Shown here one piece after another: positions 46,250 through 54,910 of a stretch of 64,000 nt of DNA. The notes under the pieces are model-generated. The model saw nothing but the letters and a program-made list of their open reading frames with translations, was not told where the DNA came from and made no database searches. The translations under genes were made by a program, and so were the position numbers. The stretch is from Novosphingobium fuchskuhlense. Lineage in GTDB: Bacteria; Pseudomonadota; Alphaproteobacteria; Sphingomonadales; Sphingomonadaceae. The DNA lies in assembly GCF_001519075.1 (NCBI RefSeq), contig NZ_KQ954245.1:186001-250000 (forward strand). Reading direction: 5' to 3'. The stretch's first letter is position 1, and every line of letters starts with the position of its first letter.

Positions 46250-46725
46250 GGTTGCGCCTCCGGAGAAGCGGCCGAGCCGGTCGGCTTGAGCACGGTGATG
46301 CCTTCCTTGGCGACGACCTGCGCCATCCAGTTGGGAAAGGGGACGAGGTGAATGCCCGTGCCGGCGCCGCGGTGGCAGCTGGCACAGATCACCACGAGGT
46401 TGCGGATATCGTCGGGGCTGGCGATCGGCTTGTCGCCCAGCTGCGCGGCGTAGCCGTAGACGTCCAGCCGGTGCGCCATTTGAAGCACCTTGCCCGGATC
46501 GGCAAAATCCCATTCGGCCCACTCGATCAGGAAGTGATGGACCTCCCGGTGATCCTTGCCCCCGCAGCAAAAGCACGGCGTGTCGAGCTTGGTGACCAGC
46601 GTCCGCTTGTTCGCCGTGAACTCCGGGCTCTCCGTGCGCTGGGCATGCGCAGGATACTCGACGTCGATGCTGATGGTCTCGCGCTGGTCGTGCGCGGCAA
46701 CGGGATCGGTTGCAACCATGATCAT
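46246..46725 (-). CDS. HNH-like protein within the lysis cassette
   Basis: 159 residues. CFCCGG, then VHHFLIEW and NLVVICASCHRG, give the zinc-Cys pairs and the His-His...Asn...His of an HNH fold. It sits between endolysin and i-spanin and overlaps the latter by 4 bases. It may be a stand-alone HNH nuclease, which in phages often aids packaging, or a selfish insertion. Its role is not clear. Confidence 0.7.
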   Translation of the reverse strand: MIMVATDPVAAHDQRETISIDVEYPAHAQRTESPEFTANKRTLVTKLDTPCFCCGGKDHREVHHFLIEWAEWDFADPGKVLQMAHRLDVYGYAAQLGDKPIASPDDIRNLVVICASCHRGAGTGIHLVPFPNWMAQVVAKEGITVLKPTGSAASPEAQP

Positions 46726-46726
46726 G

Positions 46727-47371
46727 TCAGGCGTCCTTCAGGCAAGCGGCGCGCTCACGCTGGCGGCGCGAGGTAAGTCCATCGATGGGGCACAGCCACT
46801 TCCCGTCCTTTTTCCGGGTGCAGGCCTTGCCGGGGCGTGGTGCTGAAAATGTGGCCTTGTCCCACGGCAGGAACGCATCACAGGCAGGACCGATCTTGCC
46901 GCTGTCGACCAGCTTGCGCGCGGTCGACCCGCACCAGCTTGGCGAACCGATGTTGTAGGCCATTGAGACGGCGGCGAAGCGCACGTTGTCACGTCTCGGG
47001 ATGGTGAGCGCGAGCCCGGGCGTGCAGCGCATCACGTCGCTGGCAGTGGCGACCAGTTCTTCCTCGAGCATCACGCTGCACTGCGGCTCGGTGAACTGAT
47101 CCTTCACCGTGATCGGGCGACCCTTGTACCGGGTCAGGCCGTCGCACGCCGTAGCGACGCCGACGCTATCGAGATAGGCCCTGAGGTACTGCGGCCCCGC
47201 GATGTGCTTGAGCGAGGCCGTGCCATCGACCTGAAAACTGACTTCGACCTTGCGGCCCGATTCCTCGGCCGGCACCGCCTTGAACAGCATCGTGGCGGTG
47301 GCAATGCCTACCAGCGCGACGAGGGTGCCCTTCCTGGCGCGCGAGGGCTGCGGCGGCGGGTTACTGGCCAT
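46727..47371 (-). CDS. Signal-anchored endolysin (GH24 lysozyme-like)
   Basis: 214 residues. An uncleaved N-terminal helix (about 15-31, TLVALVGIATATMLFKAV) suggests a SAR endolysin, exported by Sec and held at the membrane. The GH24 region shows AYLDSVGVATACDGLT with the usual Asp and Thr. The Glu that normally starts the triad (in a H-E-G segment just before) is not found; the sequence there is HIAGPQYL. C-terminal QRERAACL is family-typical. The start overlaps the holin-like gene by 11 bases. Confidence 0.78.
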   Translation of the reverse strand: MASNPPPQPSRARKGTLVALVGIATATMLFKAVPAEESGRKVEVSFQVDGTASLKHIAGPQYLRAYLDSVGVATACDGLTRYKGRPITVKDQFTEPQCSVMLEEELVATASDVMRCTPGLALTIPRRDNVRFAAVSMAYNIGSPSWCGSTARKLVDSGKIGPACDAFLPWDKATFSAPRPGKACTRKKDGKWLCPIDGLTSRRQRERAACLKDA

Positions 47372-47624
47372 CGGGCGCCCCCTTCGGCTTGATCCCCGGC
47401 TGCTGGCGGGTGCGGGCCCAGATCGGGATCACGGTGAAGACGGCGAACGTCACCAGCGGGCGGTAGTGCTCCGGCACCAGCGCCAACGCTTGCTGCGTCT
47501 CGTTGGGGTAGGCCACGGCATAGCTGGCGAGCGGGCCAACAAGCAAAGCCAGCTGCACCGAGGTGTACTGCAGCCAATAGCGCGCAGAGGCGCTGGCCGC
47601 GTTGATGCGATCGATGAGGGTCAT
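47361..47624 (-). CDS. Holin-like membrane protein
   Basis: 87 residues with one clear and one shorter hydrophobic segment (LALLVGPLASYAVAY and LVTFAVFTVIPIWA). It sits immediately before the endolysin, with an 11-base overlap, and after another small membrane protein. Position and size suggest a holin, or an antiholin to its neighbour. Confidence 0.6.
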   Translation of the reverse strand: MTLIDRINAASASARYWLQYTSVQLALLVGPLASYAVAYPNETQQALALVPEHYRPLVTFAVFTVIPIWARTRQQPGIKPKGAPDGQ

Positions 47625-47851
47625 GGATTGTCTCCGTCAGGTTCCGCGCTCTGCCGACTTGGGCGGTCGGCTACGCGTCCGGTCAGCCACCATTCGCGAT
47701 AGCGGATCAGCCACCAGCCCAGCGTGGCGGCAAGCACGAGGAACGACAGGATCGGTGTCAGGATGCCCGCCCAATAGGATATGACGGTCACAAGGCCGGT
47801 CATTCCTGCTGCGTTGTCGAGCAGGTGCTTTGCGTCGTGCTCGACCATCAT
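47621..47851 (-). CDS. Small membrane protein, second holin candidate
   Basis: 76 residues. A hydrophobic core (LVTVISYWAGILTPILSFLVLAATLGWWLI) is followed by a charged tail. It has ATGA overlaps both with the tail-fibre gene and the next holin-like gene. Two adjacent small membrane proteins before an endolysin fit a holin/antiholin pair, but which is which cannot be told. Confidence 0.55.
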   Translation of the reverse strand: MMVEHDAKHLLDNAAGMTGLVTVISYWAGILTPILSFLVLAATLGWWLIRYREWWLTGRVADRPSRQSAEPDGDNP

Positions 47852-48558
47852 GCCCCCAGCGCTCGCCAGTGATGAACGCGGCCGGTGCCGTCATTATAGA
47901 TCGTGAAGCCGCCGGCGCTGGGAGTAGAGATACCCGACGAGCCCTGTACCGATCCGCTGCTGATCGAACTGTCGACCCATGAGATCTGAACGTTGTAGAT
48001 CGCCGAGATCGTCAATTCGGGGAAAAGGCTGGCGAACGATACGGTGGCTGAACTATCTTGGCCAATTGAGATCTGGCCCCACATCTCAAGCACACCGCTG
48101 GCGCGCTTTTCGTAACCGTTGGTGCCAAGCTGAGCTGCAGGGATGCCAACTCGCGCCCAGTTGGCCGCGCTCACCCCATCCGGGTCTGTCGTGTTGCCAT
48201 CAACGAGGTTCAACCATTCGACGCCGTTTGTCGCCGAGGATGCCAGCTTGGCGCCCTTGGCATAACCGCCGATCGCGGACGCGAACGTCGCGTCGAACAG
48301 GGCGGGGCCGCCCGCTTGGTTCCATTGCGCCTGCTCGCTGAGCCATTTCAGAATCGCGTTTAAGTCTTTTCCATTCGGCGGAACGCCGCCCGAGCCTTCA
48401 GGTGTGAAGCATTCAATCGGAAAACCGTCCTCGAGGCTGGCCGGTGCATCCGTCGAGCTTGCCGTCTGATGCGCAGTCGGCAGCGTGCGAATGGTGGTTG
48501 ACGTGGCCCCATTTGCGAAGGGGATCGGAAACCGATCAGGAAGATCGCTCTGGTTCAT
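47848..48558 (-). CDS. Tail fibre protein
   Basis: 236 residues from MNQSDLPDRF at 48558. An N-terminal part with GGVPPNGKDLNAIL, a repetitive beta-rich middle and a Ser/Gly-rich C-terminus match tail fibres of the gp53 type seen in many myophages. This should be the host-binding component. It follows the DUF2612 baseplate gene by one base. Confidence 0.8.
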   Translation of the reverse strand: MNQSDLPDRFPIPFANGATSTTIRTLPTAHQTASSTDAPASLEDGFPIECFTPEGSGGVPPNGKDLNAILKWLSEQAQWNQAGGPALFDATFASAIGGYAKGAKLASSATNGVEWLNLVDGNTTDPDGVSAANWARVGIPAAQLGTNGYEKRASGVLEMWGQISIGQDSSATVSFASLFPELTISAIYNVQISWVDSSISSGSVQGSSGISTPSAGGFTIYNDGTGRVHHWRALGA

Positions 48559-48559
48559 T

Positions 48560-49189
48560 TCACGGGGTCTCCACCGTGACCGCAACCCCAGCCGGCTTAG
48601 GCAAAGCGCCGGATTGAGTGACGATCGCGTAATCTACTTTCGACGGAGCCGCGCTGAAGACATAGGTCATGGTCATGTCTGCGTTGTCGCGAACGTAGAC
48701 GTTGCCGTAGCTGGGGAAGAGCGCGCGCAAGATCGCATTGACCGACGGGATCGAGCAGTTCGTGATATTGAGCGCTGCCTTGGCCAGGATCATCTGGCGA
48801 TAGGCATCGTCGGAGACGCTGTAGTTCGGCGTCAGGCGCTGGGCAGAATAGAACACGCCTTCGCCGAAAGGCACCGCGCTCGGTTGATCGGAGAAGCCCA
48901 GATAGTCGGCTGTGCTGATATACAGCGACCGCGCCACACCGACGATGCGCCCCAACAGATCAAGGCCAAAGCCCTGCGCGGTGTCGACATTCCACACCCA
49001 GTCCCGAAAGCCTGAGAGCTGAGCCTGACGGTCAATCGCCGTGCCCATGGTATCGAGGATCGCGAGCAAGATCGGGCTGTTTGCGTACTGGCTGAGTACG
49101 GTATCGCGGATCGAAAAAAACGGCTCTGCACCGTCGCCGGGGCTGCCATAGCCGAGCGGGAAGGAACCGAGGGCGTCTGGAACGATCAT
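48560..49189 (-). CDS. DUF2612 baseplate-associated protein
   Basis: 209 residues from MIVPDALGS at 49189. Segments AILDTMGTAIDRQAQL, DLLGRIVGVAR and DDAYRQMILAKAALN are characteristic of DUF2612 proteins, which follow baseplate J in Bcep781/AP22-type phages. Overlaps the baseplate J gene by 4 bases. Confidence 0.82.
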   Translation of the reverse strand: MIVPDALGSFPLGYGSPGDGAEPFFSIRDTVLSQYANSPILLAILDTMGTAIDRQAQLSGFRDWVWNVDTAQGFGLDLLGRIVGVARSLYISTADYLGFSDQPSAVPFGEGVFYSAQRLTPNYSVSDDAYRQMILAKAALNITNCSIPSVNAILRALFPSYGNVYVRDNADMTMTYVFSAAPSKVDYAIVTQSGALPKPAGVAVTVETP

Positions 49190-50367
49190 GCCAGCGCAAC
49201 TGAGATATTGGCCCGCGCGATGCTGGCGATCTGGTTGATGTTGAATGCCGCGCTCGAAGCCGTGGGCGAGCTGGTTGTGCCAATTGCTATCGAGGTCAGC
49301 TGCACCCAAGCGCCCAGCGCTGCAATGGCCTGAGCGAACTGCAGCGCGTAGACGGTGCCGCCGATGGTCGGATCAAATGCGGCGATAATGGCATCCTGCA
49401 CCTGCGTCACCGCATCGGCAGGTACCGTGCCATTGTCTGCCAACGTGACCGCGACATAGACAGGAACAGCCGCCGGGCGCTGAAACTTCACGGTGTAGGA
49501 AGGATAAGGCGCGACGTACCCGGTCTTGTCGGTGACTGTGACGGACGTGCTTCCGACCATCCCGCAGCCTGGCGGTTTGCGGCTCCAGATCGCCGCGGCA
49601 ATGTCGCTGTCGAGGCCGCCTTGCACCGCGACATAGATCGAACGCGCTGCGACCGAGACGCCGCCGATGGTGAGAGCGGAACCGGTCGAATTCTCGGTCA
49701 CGTAGACGTCGGTGACGTTCAGCACGTTCAGCACCGCTGCCTTGATCGCAGGCAAGATGCCGGCCGCGTTCAGTGCAACGCTGGCTTGCCGGCGCGCCTC
49801 GAACTCAGGCGCCGTTTCCTCAAGGCGTCCCAGCGTTCCATCTGCAGCGTTCGTGATCGAATCCCAGCCCGTGACCGTGCGATAAATCCGGTTCAATGAT
49901 CCTGCCGGGCACGTGATCGGGCCTGTGTTCAGCGCAGCGAAAGTGACGGGTACCGAACCGCTTGAGGGGATTGTGGCTGCCCCGGTGCTGTAATAGATCG
50001 TGCCGTCGCTGGCCTGTGCGAGGGATCCCTGCGGAAGAACTGTGCCCGAGGCCCCTGCGCAGGTGCAGATTACGGTCGTCGGTGTGGCGGCGATGCGCTC
50101 AAGGAAATAGAGCCGCCCGATCGCATCCTGCATCCGGCCCGATGAGCGCGCGGGGTCGACGAGGTTGACGTATTGGGCGAGCAGGTCATTGCTGGCGCCC
50201 AATGCGGCGGTGAGCGACGTCACAAGTTGGCCCTGCGGTGTCGCATCGGATTGGTTAAGCCTGCCGCCAAATGCGGCCTGAAAATCAGCCCACAGCGCGG
50301 ATTTGATCGCGTCCTCGGTCGGAAGGACGATACCCCCGGTCGTGAAGGTGGGGACAGGGATCGTCAT
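49186..50367 (-). CDS. Baseplate J-like wedge protein
   Basis: 393 residues. The N-terminal half has an insert of polar, Gly/Ser-rich strands. The conserved baseplate J core contains ETAPEFEARRQASVALNAAGI and YVTENSTG. Part of the contractile-tail baseplate wedge. ATGA overlaps with both neighbours. Confidence 0.88.
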   Translation of the reverse strand: MTIPVPTFTTGGIVLPTEDAIKSALWADFQAAFGGRLNQSDATPQGQLVTSLTAALGASNDLLAQYVNLVDPARSSGRMQDAIGRLYFLERIAATPTTVICTCAGASGTVLPQGSLAQASDGTIYYSTGAATIPSSGSVPVTFAALNTGPITCPAGSLNRIYRTVTGWDSITNAADGTLGRLEETAPEFEARRQASVALNAAGILPAIKAAVLNVLNVTDVYVTENSTGSALTIGGVSVAARSIYVAVQGGLDSDIAAAIWSRKPPGCGMVGSTSVTVTDKTGYVAPYPSYTVKFQRPAAVPVYVAVTLADNGTVPADAVTQVQDAIIAAFDPTIGGTVYALQFAQAIAALGAWVQLTSIAIGTTSSPTASSAAFNINQIASIARANISVALA

Positions 50368-50702
50368 AGCGTGGTCGCTCCACCATTGAACTGGACCTGG
50401 CCGGAGAGGCCGCGCGCGGTAATCGACGAGAGATAGACCGTGACATTGGCTACCCCGGGCACGCGCTTGGCGGCGGCGACGAGGTATTCCTTGATCAGCT
50501 GCACCGGCACGGCCCGGCCGAGGATGTCGGTGATGTACGGAATGCCGATGGTCGTGTCGTACCATGCCTCGCCGAGGATCAGCCGGCACTCGGACGCGAC
50601 GTCTTGTTCCTGCGCGTAGGGCTCAACCGCAACGGCGATGTCGCCGGTTGAGGTCAGACACAAATCCCACTGCGTCCGGTCGAGAAGAAGGGTTGCGGCC
50701 AT
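50364..50702 (-). CDS. Baseplate wedge protein (gp25/W-like)
   Basis: 112 residues with the pattern WDLCLTSTGDIAV...AQEQDVASECRLILGEAWYDTTIGIPY, typical of small gp25/W-like or DUF2634 wedge proteins that pair with baseplate J. Overlaps the J gene by 4 bases. Confidence 0.75.
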   Translation of the reverse strand: MAATLLLDRTQWDLCLTSTGDIAVAVEPYAQEQDVASECRLILGEAWYDTTIGIPYITDILGRAVPVQLIKEYLVAAAKRVPGVANVTVYLSSITARGLSGQVQFNGGATTL

Positions 50703-50729
50703 GTAAACTAGGGTAGGCCAACCACTGCC

Positions 50730-51377
50730 TCAGGAGGGCGGCCCAGTCGTAGCGGTTCCCGCCGTGACGCCGCCATGGGTATGCGTCGAAAGCGCCTTGC
50801 CGTTGCCTGTAACTTCGCCGGTGGCGGTGATGGCACCGGATGAGGTGATATCCTCGCTCACCGTCAGGCTGCCGGTGATTTGCGTGTCGCCGGCGATCTC
50901 GACCGCGCCTGTAAGCTTGATCGTGGTAGCTTTGACCTCGACCTGACCGTCTTGAACGTCGATCCATGTGGTCGCGGTCGGGCCGAGGAAGCCGCCGAGA
51001 TAGAGCCCATCGGCCCAGTCGAACCGGCGGCGCGAAGGCGGCGGCGCGGCGTCCTTGGTTGCACGCACCGAAGATGTGTCGGAGTGGCAGAACGAGGCCA
51101 TGCCTATGTCGCCGACAACCGGAACTGCCCGGATCGCGGCGGGGCCCGCGCGCAAGGTGAAGAAGGGCAGATTGTGAATTGTGCCATGCGGTACCGCCAC
51201 GCCAGCGCCGTCGATCTGATGAACAAGCGGCTCGACGTCGACGGTATCGCCGTTGACAGCCACGATGCGAACCAGCGCGGTTGTCGCCATCCCGTTCATG
51301 ACCTTGCGCGCGATGAACTCGATAAGCGAGGCATCGTTCTGCGTGTCGCGGACGCTGCTTTGCCCGGTGATCGTCAT
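50730..51377 (-). CDS. Baseplate spike protein (Gp138-type)
   Basis: 215 residues. An OB-fold-like N-terminal part with VVGDIGMASFCHSD is followed by a repetitive beta-strand C-terminus (VEIAGDTQITGSLTVSEDI, then TGEVTGNGKALSTHTHGG). The THTHGG ending is common to membrane-piercing spikes, where His residues bind an iron ion. Overlaps the hub gene by 4 bases. Confidence 0.8.
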   Translation of the reverse strand: MTITGQSSVRDTQNDASLIEFIARKVMNGMATTALVRIVAVNGDTVDVEPLVHQIDGAGVAVPHGTIHNLPFFTLRAGPAAIRAVPVVGDIGMASFCHSDTSSVRATKDAAPPPSRRRFDWADGLYLGGFLGPTATTWIDVQDGQVEVKATTIKLTGAVEIAGDTQITGSLTVSEDITSSGAITATGEVTGNGKALSTHTHGGVTAGTATTGPPS

Positions 51378-52228
51378 GCCTGACTGTCCAGGTAGCTGGT
51401 TTCGATGTCAGTGAACCACTGGCCATTCGGCACGTTGCTCTCAAGGCGGTGAGCAAGGGCGCGCACGGTCCACTGCCCATTCGCCGCGGAGAACGGTGTC
51501 GTCACGCGCACGAGGCGGCCGTAGTCAATATCTGGCCGATAGAGCGTCGAAAATTGCAAGCCGCCTTGGGTGAACGCGGGATAGCCGACAAGGCCGGTTT
51601 CCACATTGATCGGGATAGCCTCTCCGGCTCGCGCTCCATTCTTCGGCCAGATCGCGACGACTTTGGCAACGTCATCGACTGTCCAGTTGCAATCCACGTC
51701 GCGACAAATTGCTTCGATCTGCGATTTCGGAGAGCCAGGCTTGTAGGGCGTGTTGAGCGTGGCGTTCACGCCGCCATTCTCGAAGCCATAGCCGATCTGA
51801 GATGCGATCTGCAAAACCACGGTCCCGGCGTCGACGGCGCCATTGTAGCTGGTGGGCGGGATCGTCTGCGATAGATCGACCAAACCCGACGCAGCCGACA
51901 CATGGAACATCACGTCAGGCTGCTGACGTCCATCCGCCCAAGCTTCCATGATCCCGCCCGAAAAGCACACCGCGCCGCCGGCCGAAATCCGCAAGCTGTT
52001 GTAGGGACGCTGTTCGAAGAAGAACTTCTGGGTCACGGTGAGCTTGTTCATGAGGTCGAGCGACATGCCCCAGACCTGCACATCAGCGCGGGCAAACTGA
52101 ATGCCGTCGTGAACCACGTTGACGGAGCAGCGCAGGCCGTCGAGCGTGATTGTATCTTGCCCAGCTGCGCCGAAGTCGCCCGCGCCAAGCTGAAATGTGA
52201 GAGACACCTTGCGCTTTTCGAAGCTCAT
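51374..52228 (-). CDS. Baseplate hub protein
   Basis: 284 residues from MSFEKRKVSL at 52228. Beta-rich, with the WGMSLDLMNKLTV and ISAGGAVCFSGGIMEAW segments seen in hub proteins of Bcep781/AP22-like phages. Position between Dit-like and spike genes supports a hub role. Overlaps the gene before it by 4 bases. Confidence 0.7.
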   Translation of the reverse strand: MSFEKRKVSLTFQLGAGDFGAAGQDTITLDGLRCSVNVVHDGIQFARADVQVWGMSLDLMNKLTVTQKFFFEQRPYNSLRISAGGAVCFSGGIMEAWADGRQQPDVMFHVSAASGLVDLSQTIPPTSYNGAVDAGTVVLQIASQIGYGFENGGVNATLNTPYKPGSPKSQIEAICRDVDCNWTVDDVAKVVAIWPKNGARAGEAIPINVETGLVGYPAFTQGGLQFSTLYRPDIDYGRLVRVTTPFSAANGQWTVRALAHRLESNVPNGQWFTDIETSYLDSQA

Positions 52229-53172
52229 CGCGCCAGCACCAAGGCATAGCGAGTTGCCAATCCGAGCCAATTCGGGTCGGAATTACCCTGCTTGTCGATG
52301 AACGCGAAATCGCCGGGAAAGCCGAGATAGGGCGCATTGATGATCGGCACGCCGTCGCGGCAGAGGACGCTCGAAACCAAAGGCACGCCGCCAACCGACA
52401 CGTCAGCGAAAAGCCCGGTGGACTTCTGCGCCAGCGTGACCAGCGCGCCAATCCCGCCGATCGGCACGAACAAGCTCTGCGATGGCGTGTTCGGAATAAG
52501 CGGGATGTTCTGGATGGTCTGTATTTCGCCTTCGAACGGCTTGATCGGCTTCACGTCCGTGATTGCCTTGAGTTCCGCGCTGGGCGCCTCAGGCTGCACC
52601 GTGCCGGCGCTCACGGGGCTTGCCGCGCTCGGTTCTTTGCTGTTGCTCGTGGTGGCAGTTGCATCGACGCGGATCTCGCGCAGGATCAGCTCGGCAGTGA
52701 TGAGGTTCGCACCCTGCTCGCGGCTGCGGTCAATCGATACCCGCTCAATGTTGACGTTCAGATGCGACCATTCTGGCGTGACGACGTTGTAGAGCTCGGT
52801 GTCGCCGCGCAGTTCTTCGATCGTGCGCAGGAACTCCCGGCGTTCATCGAACCTCCCGCCTTTGCAGAGCTGCACCCGTACCGCGAAGGGCAACGCGACC
52901 TTGTCGTAGCTTTCGAACTGACCGTCCTGAAGCGGATAGTCCGCGATGCGGTATTCGGCGTCGTAGCCGATGGAATTCACCGTGTCTGCTGTGACAGCAA
53001 GGCTGTTGTCGCTGGCGCGATAGATGCCCCACTGGTCCTTTTTGGTCGCGGTGACCGCAATCGCATCCCCTGTCAGTCGACCTGTTGCCGCGCCTGTGCT
53101 GTTGCTGGCATCGCGCAGGACCGAAGGAACGCCGGGCGCGATTGGCACATCGGGGGTAAGGGGACCTGCCAT
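52225..53172 (-). CDS. Fused Dit-like distal tail and baseplate plug protein
   Basis: 315 residues. The N-terminal part (about 40-180, DQWGIYRASDN...FESYDKVALPFAVRVQL) looks like a Dit-type distal tail domain. A Ser/Pro linker separates it from a C-terminal part (about 225-315) that resembles the small baseplate plug proteins of this phage group. In related phages these can be separate genes, so this may be a fusion. The start is inside the tape measure stop (TGATG). Confidence 0.65.
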   Translation of the reverse strand: MAGPLTPDVPIAPGVPSVLRDASNSTGAATGRLTGDAIAVTATKKDQWGIYRASDNSLAVTADTVNSIGYDAEYRIADYPLQDGQFESYDKVALPFAVRVQLCKGGRFDERREFLRTIEELRGDTELYNVVTPEWSHLNVNIERVSIDRSREQGANLITAELILREIRVDATATTSNSKEPSAASPVSAGTVQPEAPSAELKAITDVKPIKPFEGEIQTIQNIPLIPNTPSQSLFVPIGGIGALVTLAQKSTGLFADVSVGGVPLVSSVLCRDGVPIINAPYLGFPGDFAFIDKQGNSDPNWLGLATRYALVLAR

Positions 53173-54611
53173 CAGGGGTTCACAATCGGATCAGCTTGAG
53201 CGACGGCCATGCGGCGGCGGACCGCGCTGTTCATGTCGCGCGCGATGCCGTTTGCGTCAGTGGCGGCAGTCTTGATGTGAATGCCGCCGTGGATGGTGAT
53301 CACGCCGTTCCGGCTGTGTGCGCCGATGAAGCGGCTAGCTTCCCTGAGGTCACGCGTCGTTTCGTGGCCTTTGGCCGGACGCAAGAAACGACCGATCATG
53401 GCCGGTGCTGTACCAAGCCCGCGCTGAGCCAGCACGGCAGCACCGCCCGGATCGCCGCCGTTCAGTTCCGACCACAGAAAATCTAGTTGCTGCTGTAGGT
53501 TGGGGTGATTTCCGTAGCGCCGGAAAAGTTCTTTCTTCCGATTGCCCAGCCATTGCGAAAGCCCGTACGCACCCGACTTCTGGTTCAGCGCATCAGGATC
53601 AAGGCCGCTCTCTGCATAGAGCGCCGCGGTGATCCCGAGCGCTTTGTTGCTGGCAAGGCCTTTGCTTCTGAAAAAGCTGTAGACTTCGGATTCGTGGCCA
53701 TGCTGCCCCATAGGCATGCCGCTGCCAGAGGTGCGAAATTCGAACAAGCCGGGGATACCCCAGCTTGACCCGCCGCCTTGTGTTCCGGCACCGCTGCCAC
53801 CGCCTGGAACGCTACCACCCAGCACCTTCACCAATTCGGTCAGCAGCGGCACGATCTGGTTGAGGATCGGCACCAGTGCCTTCTGAAGCTGGGCGTTGAG
53901 GTCAGCCATCTCCTTTTGCAGGTTTTCGGCTTCCTTGGCGGTCTTCTCCGCATCCTTCGCGCTTGCCTCATACTGCTTGAGCAGCTTGTCGACGCTGTCC
54001 TTGCCCTGCATGAGGAAGTAGATCGTCGATTGCGGCAGGCCGATCTGCTGGAGCAATGCGGAATAGAGCTGCGGATCCTTGCCAGCCAGCTTTGAGCCAG
54101 CGAGCTTCGACAAGATGCCGCCAGCGTCCTTGTCGCGCAGATCGTTGCCGGTGATCCCGAGCCGCCCGAATGCGGCTTGCTGCGCCGGATCAAGTGCGCC
54201 GGTCCGAAACCCGATACGTGCGTTCTGAATCGTCTGAAGCGCGGTGTCGGCATCGCCAGCCTGCCCACCAACACTCTTGACCGCCTGCCGCCATGCCCAG
54301 ATCTGCTTGACCGACATGCCGATCGCATTGCCGAAGCGGTCAGCCGAAGCGGCGCCGGTAGCCATGTTGGCGAGAAAGCCGGTGATCGAACGCGCGCCGA
54401 GGAATGCCAGGCCGAGCCCGATCACTTCGCGCGAGACGCTCTTAATCGCTTCGCCGGTCTTGCGGCCAGCCTGCTCCATGCCGTCGAAGGTCTTCTTCGA
54501 CTGGTCGCGCAGGCGCTTGTTGCCCTCATCAACTTCGCGCTCGCCATCCTTGTAGCCCTTGGTGTCAAGGCGGAAGGTGGCGACGAAGGCGTCGATGATG
54601 TGCTCTGACAT
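53172..54611 (-). CDS. Tail tape measure protein with lysozyme-like C-terminal domain
   Basis: 479 residues. The coiled-coil N-terminal part (LDTKGYKDGEREVDEGNKRLRDQSKK) is typical of phage tape measures. Residues about 307-390 match a tail-lysozyme domain: EVYSFFRSKGLASNKALGIT with catalytic-type Glu334 in YAESGLDP and YGLSQWLG. It would set tail length and open the peptidoglycan during infection. A GGAG site precedes the ATG. Confidence 0.85.
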   Translation of the reverse strand: MSEHIIDAFVATFRLDTKGYKDGEREVDEGNKRLRDQSKKTFDGMEQAGRKTGEAIKSVSREVIGLGLAFLGARSITGFLANMATGAASADRFGNAIGMSVKQIWAWRQAVKSVGGQAGDADTALQTIQNARIGFRTGALDPAQQAAFGRLGITGNDLRDKDAGGILSKLAGSKLAGKDPQLYSALLQQIGLPQSTIYFLMQGKDSVDKLLKQYEASAKDAEKTAKEAENLQKEMADLNAQLQKALVPILNQIVPLLTELVKVLGGSVPGGGSGAGTQGGGSSWGIPGLFEFRTSGSGMPMGQHGHESEVYSFFRSKGLASNKALGITAALYAESGLDPDALNQKSGAYGLSQWLGNRKKELFRRYGNHPNLQQQLDFLWSELNGGDPGGAAVLAQRGLGTAPAMIGRFLRPAKGHETTRDLREASRFIGAHSRNGVITIHGGIHIKTAATDANGIARDMNSAVRRRMAVAQADPIVNP

Positions 54612-54640
54612 TGCGCGCTCCGATGGTGTAAGGTCAGGAT

Positions 54641-54910
54641 ATGAAGCGCATCACCCTCACGCTAATCGGTCTTGCACTTGCCGCGCCAGCGACAGCCAGG
54701 CCCATCACTGCAGCAAGCCTTGAGCGTCAATGGTTTGCGCTGGATCGGGAATGCAGGGGCGGCAATCATGAACCCGAAGATGCTGTCTGCCGGAAGCGCG
54801 ATGCGGTGGAAAATGCACTGGCGCGGCGCGGGCGGTGCTGGGCGTATCGTGACCCAAGCGTGTTCCCGTATCAGTACCGCTGGCACGACTGCCGCCAACG
54901 GAGACCTTAA
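54641..54910 (+). CDS. Secreted small 'moron' protein on the opposite strand
   Basis: 89 residues with a clear signal peptide (MKRITLTLIGLALAAPATA, cleavage near 20). The mature part is W-x-x-L-D-x-E-CRGG...CRKRDA...RRGRCW, a Cys-containing periplasmic family I associate with alphaproteobacterial prophages. It runs against the late operon between chaperone and tape measure, and is thus likely expressed from its own promoter in the lysogen. Its TAA and the frameshifted chaperone's TAA share the palindrome TTAA (54907-54910). Function unknown. Confidence 0.72.
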   Translation: MKRITLTLIGLALAAPATARPITAASLERQWFALDRECRGGNHEPEDAVCRKRDAVENALARRGRCWAYRDPSVFPYQYRWHDCRQRRP

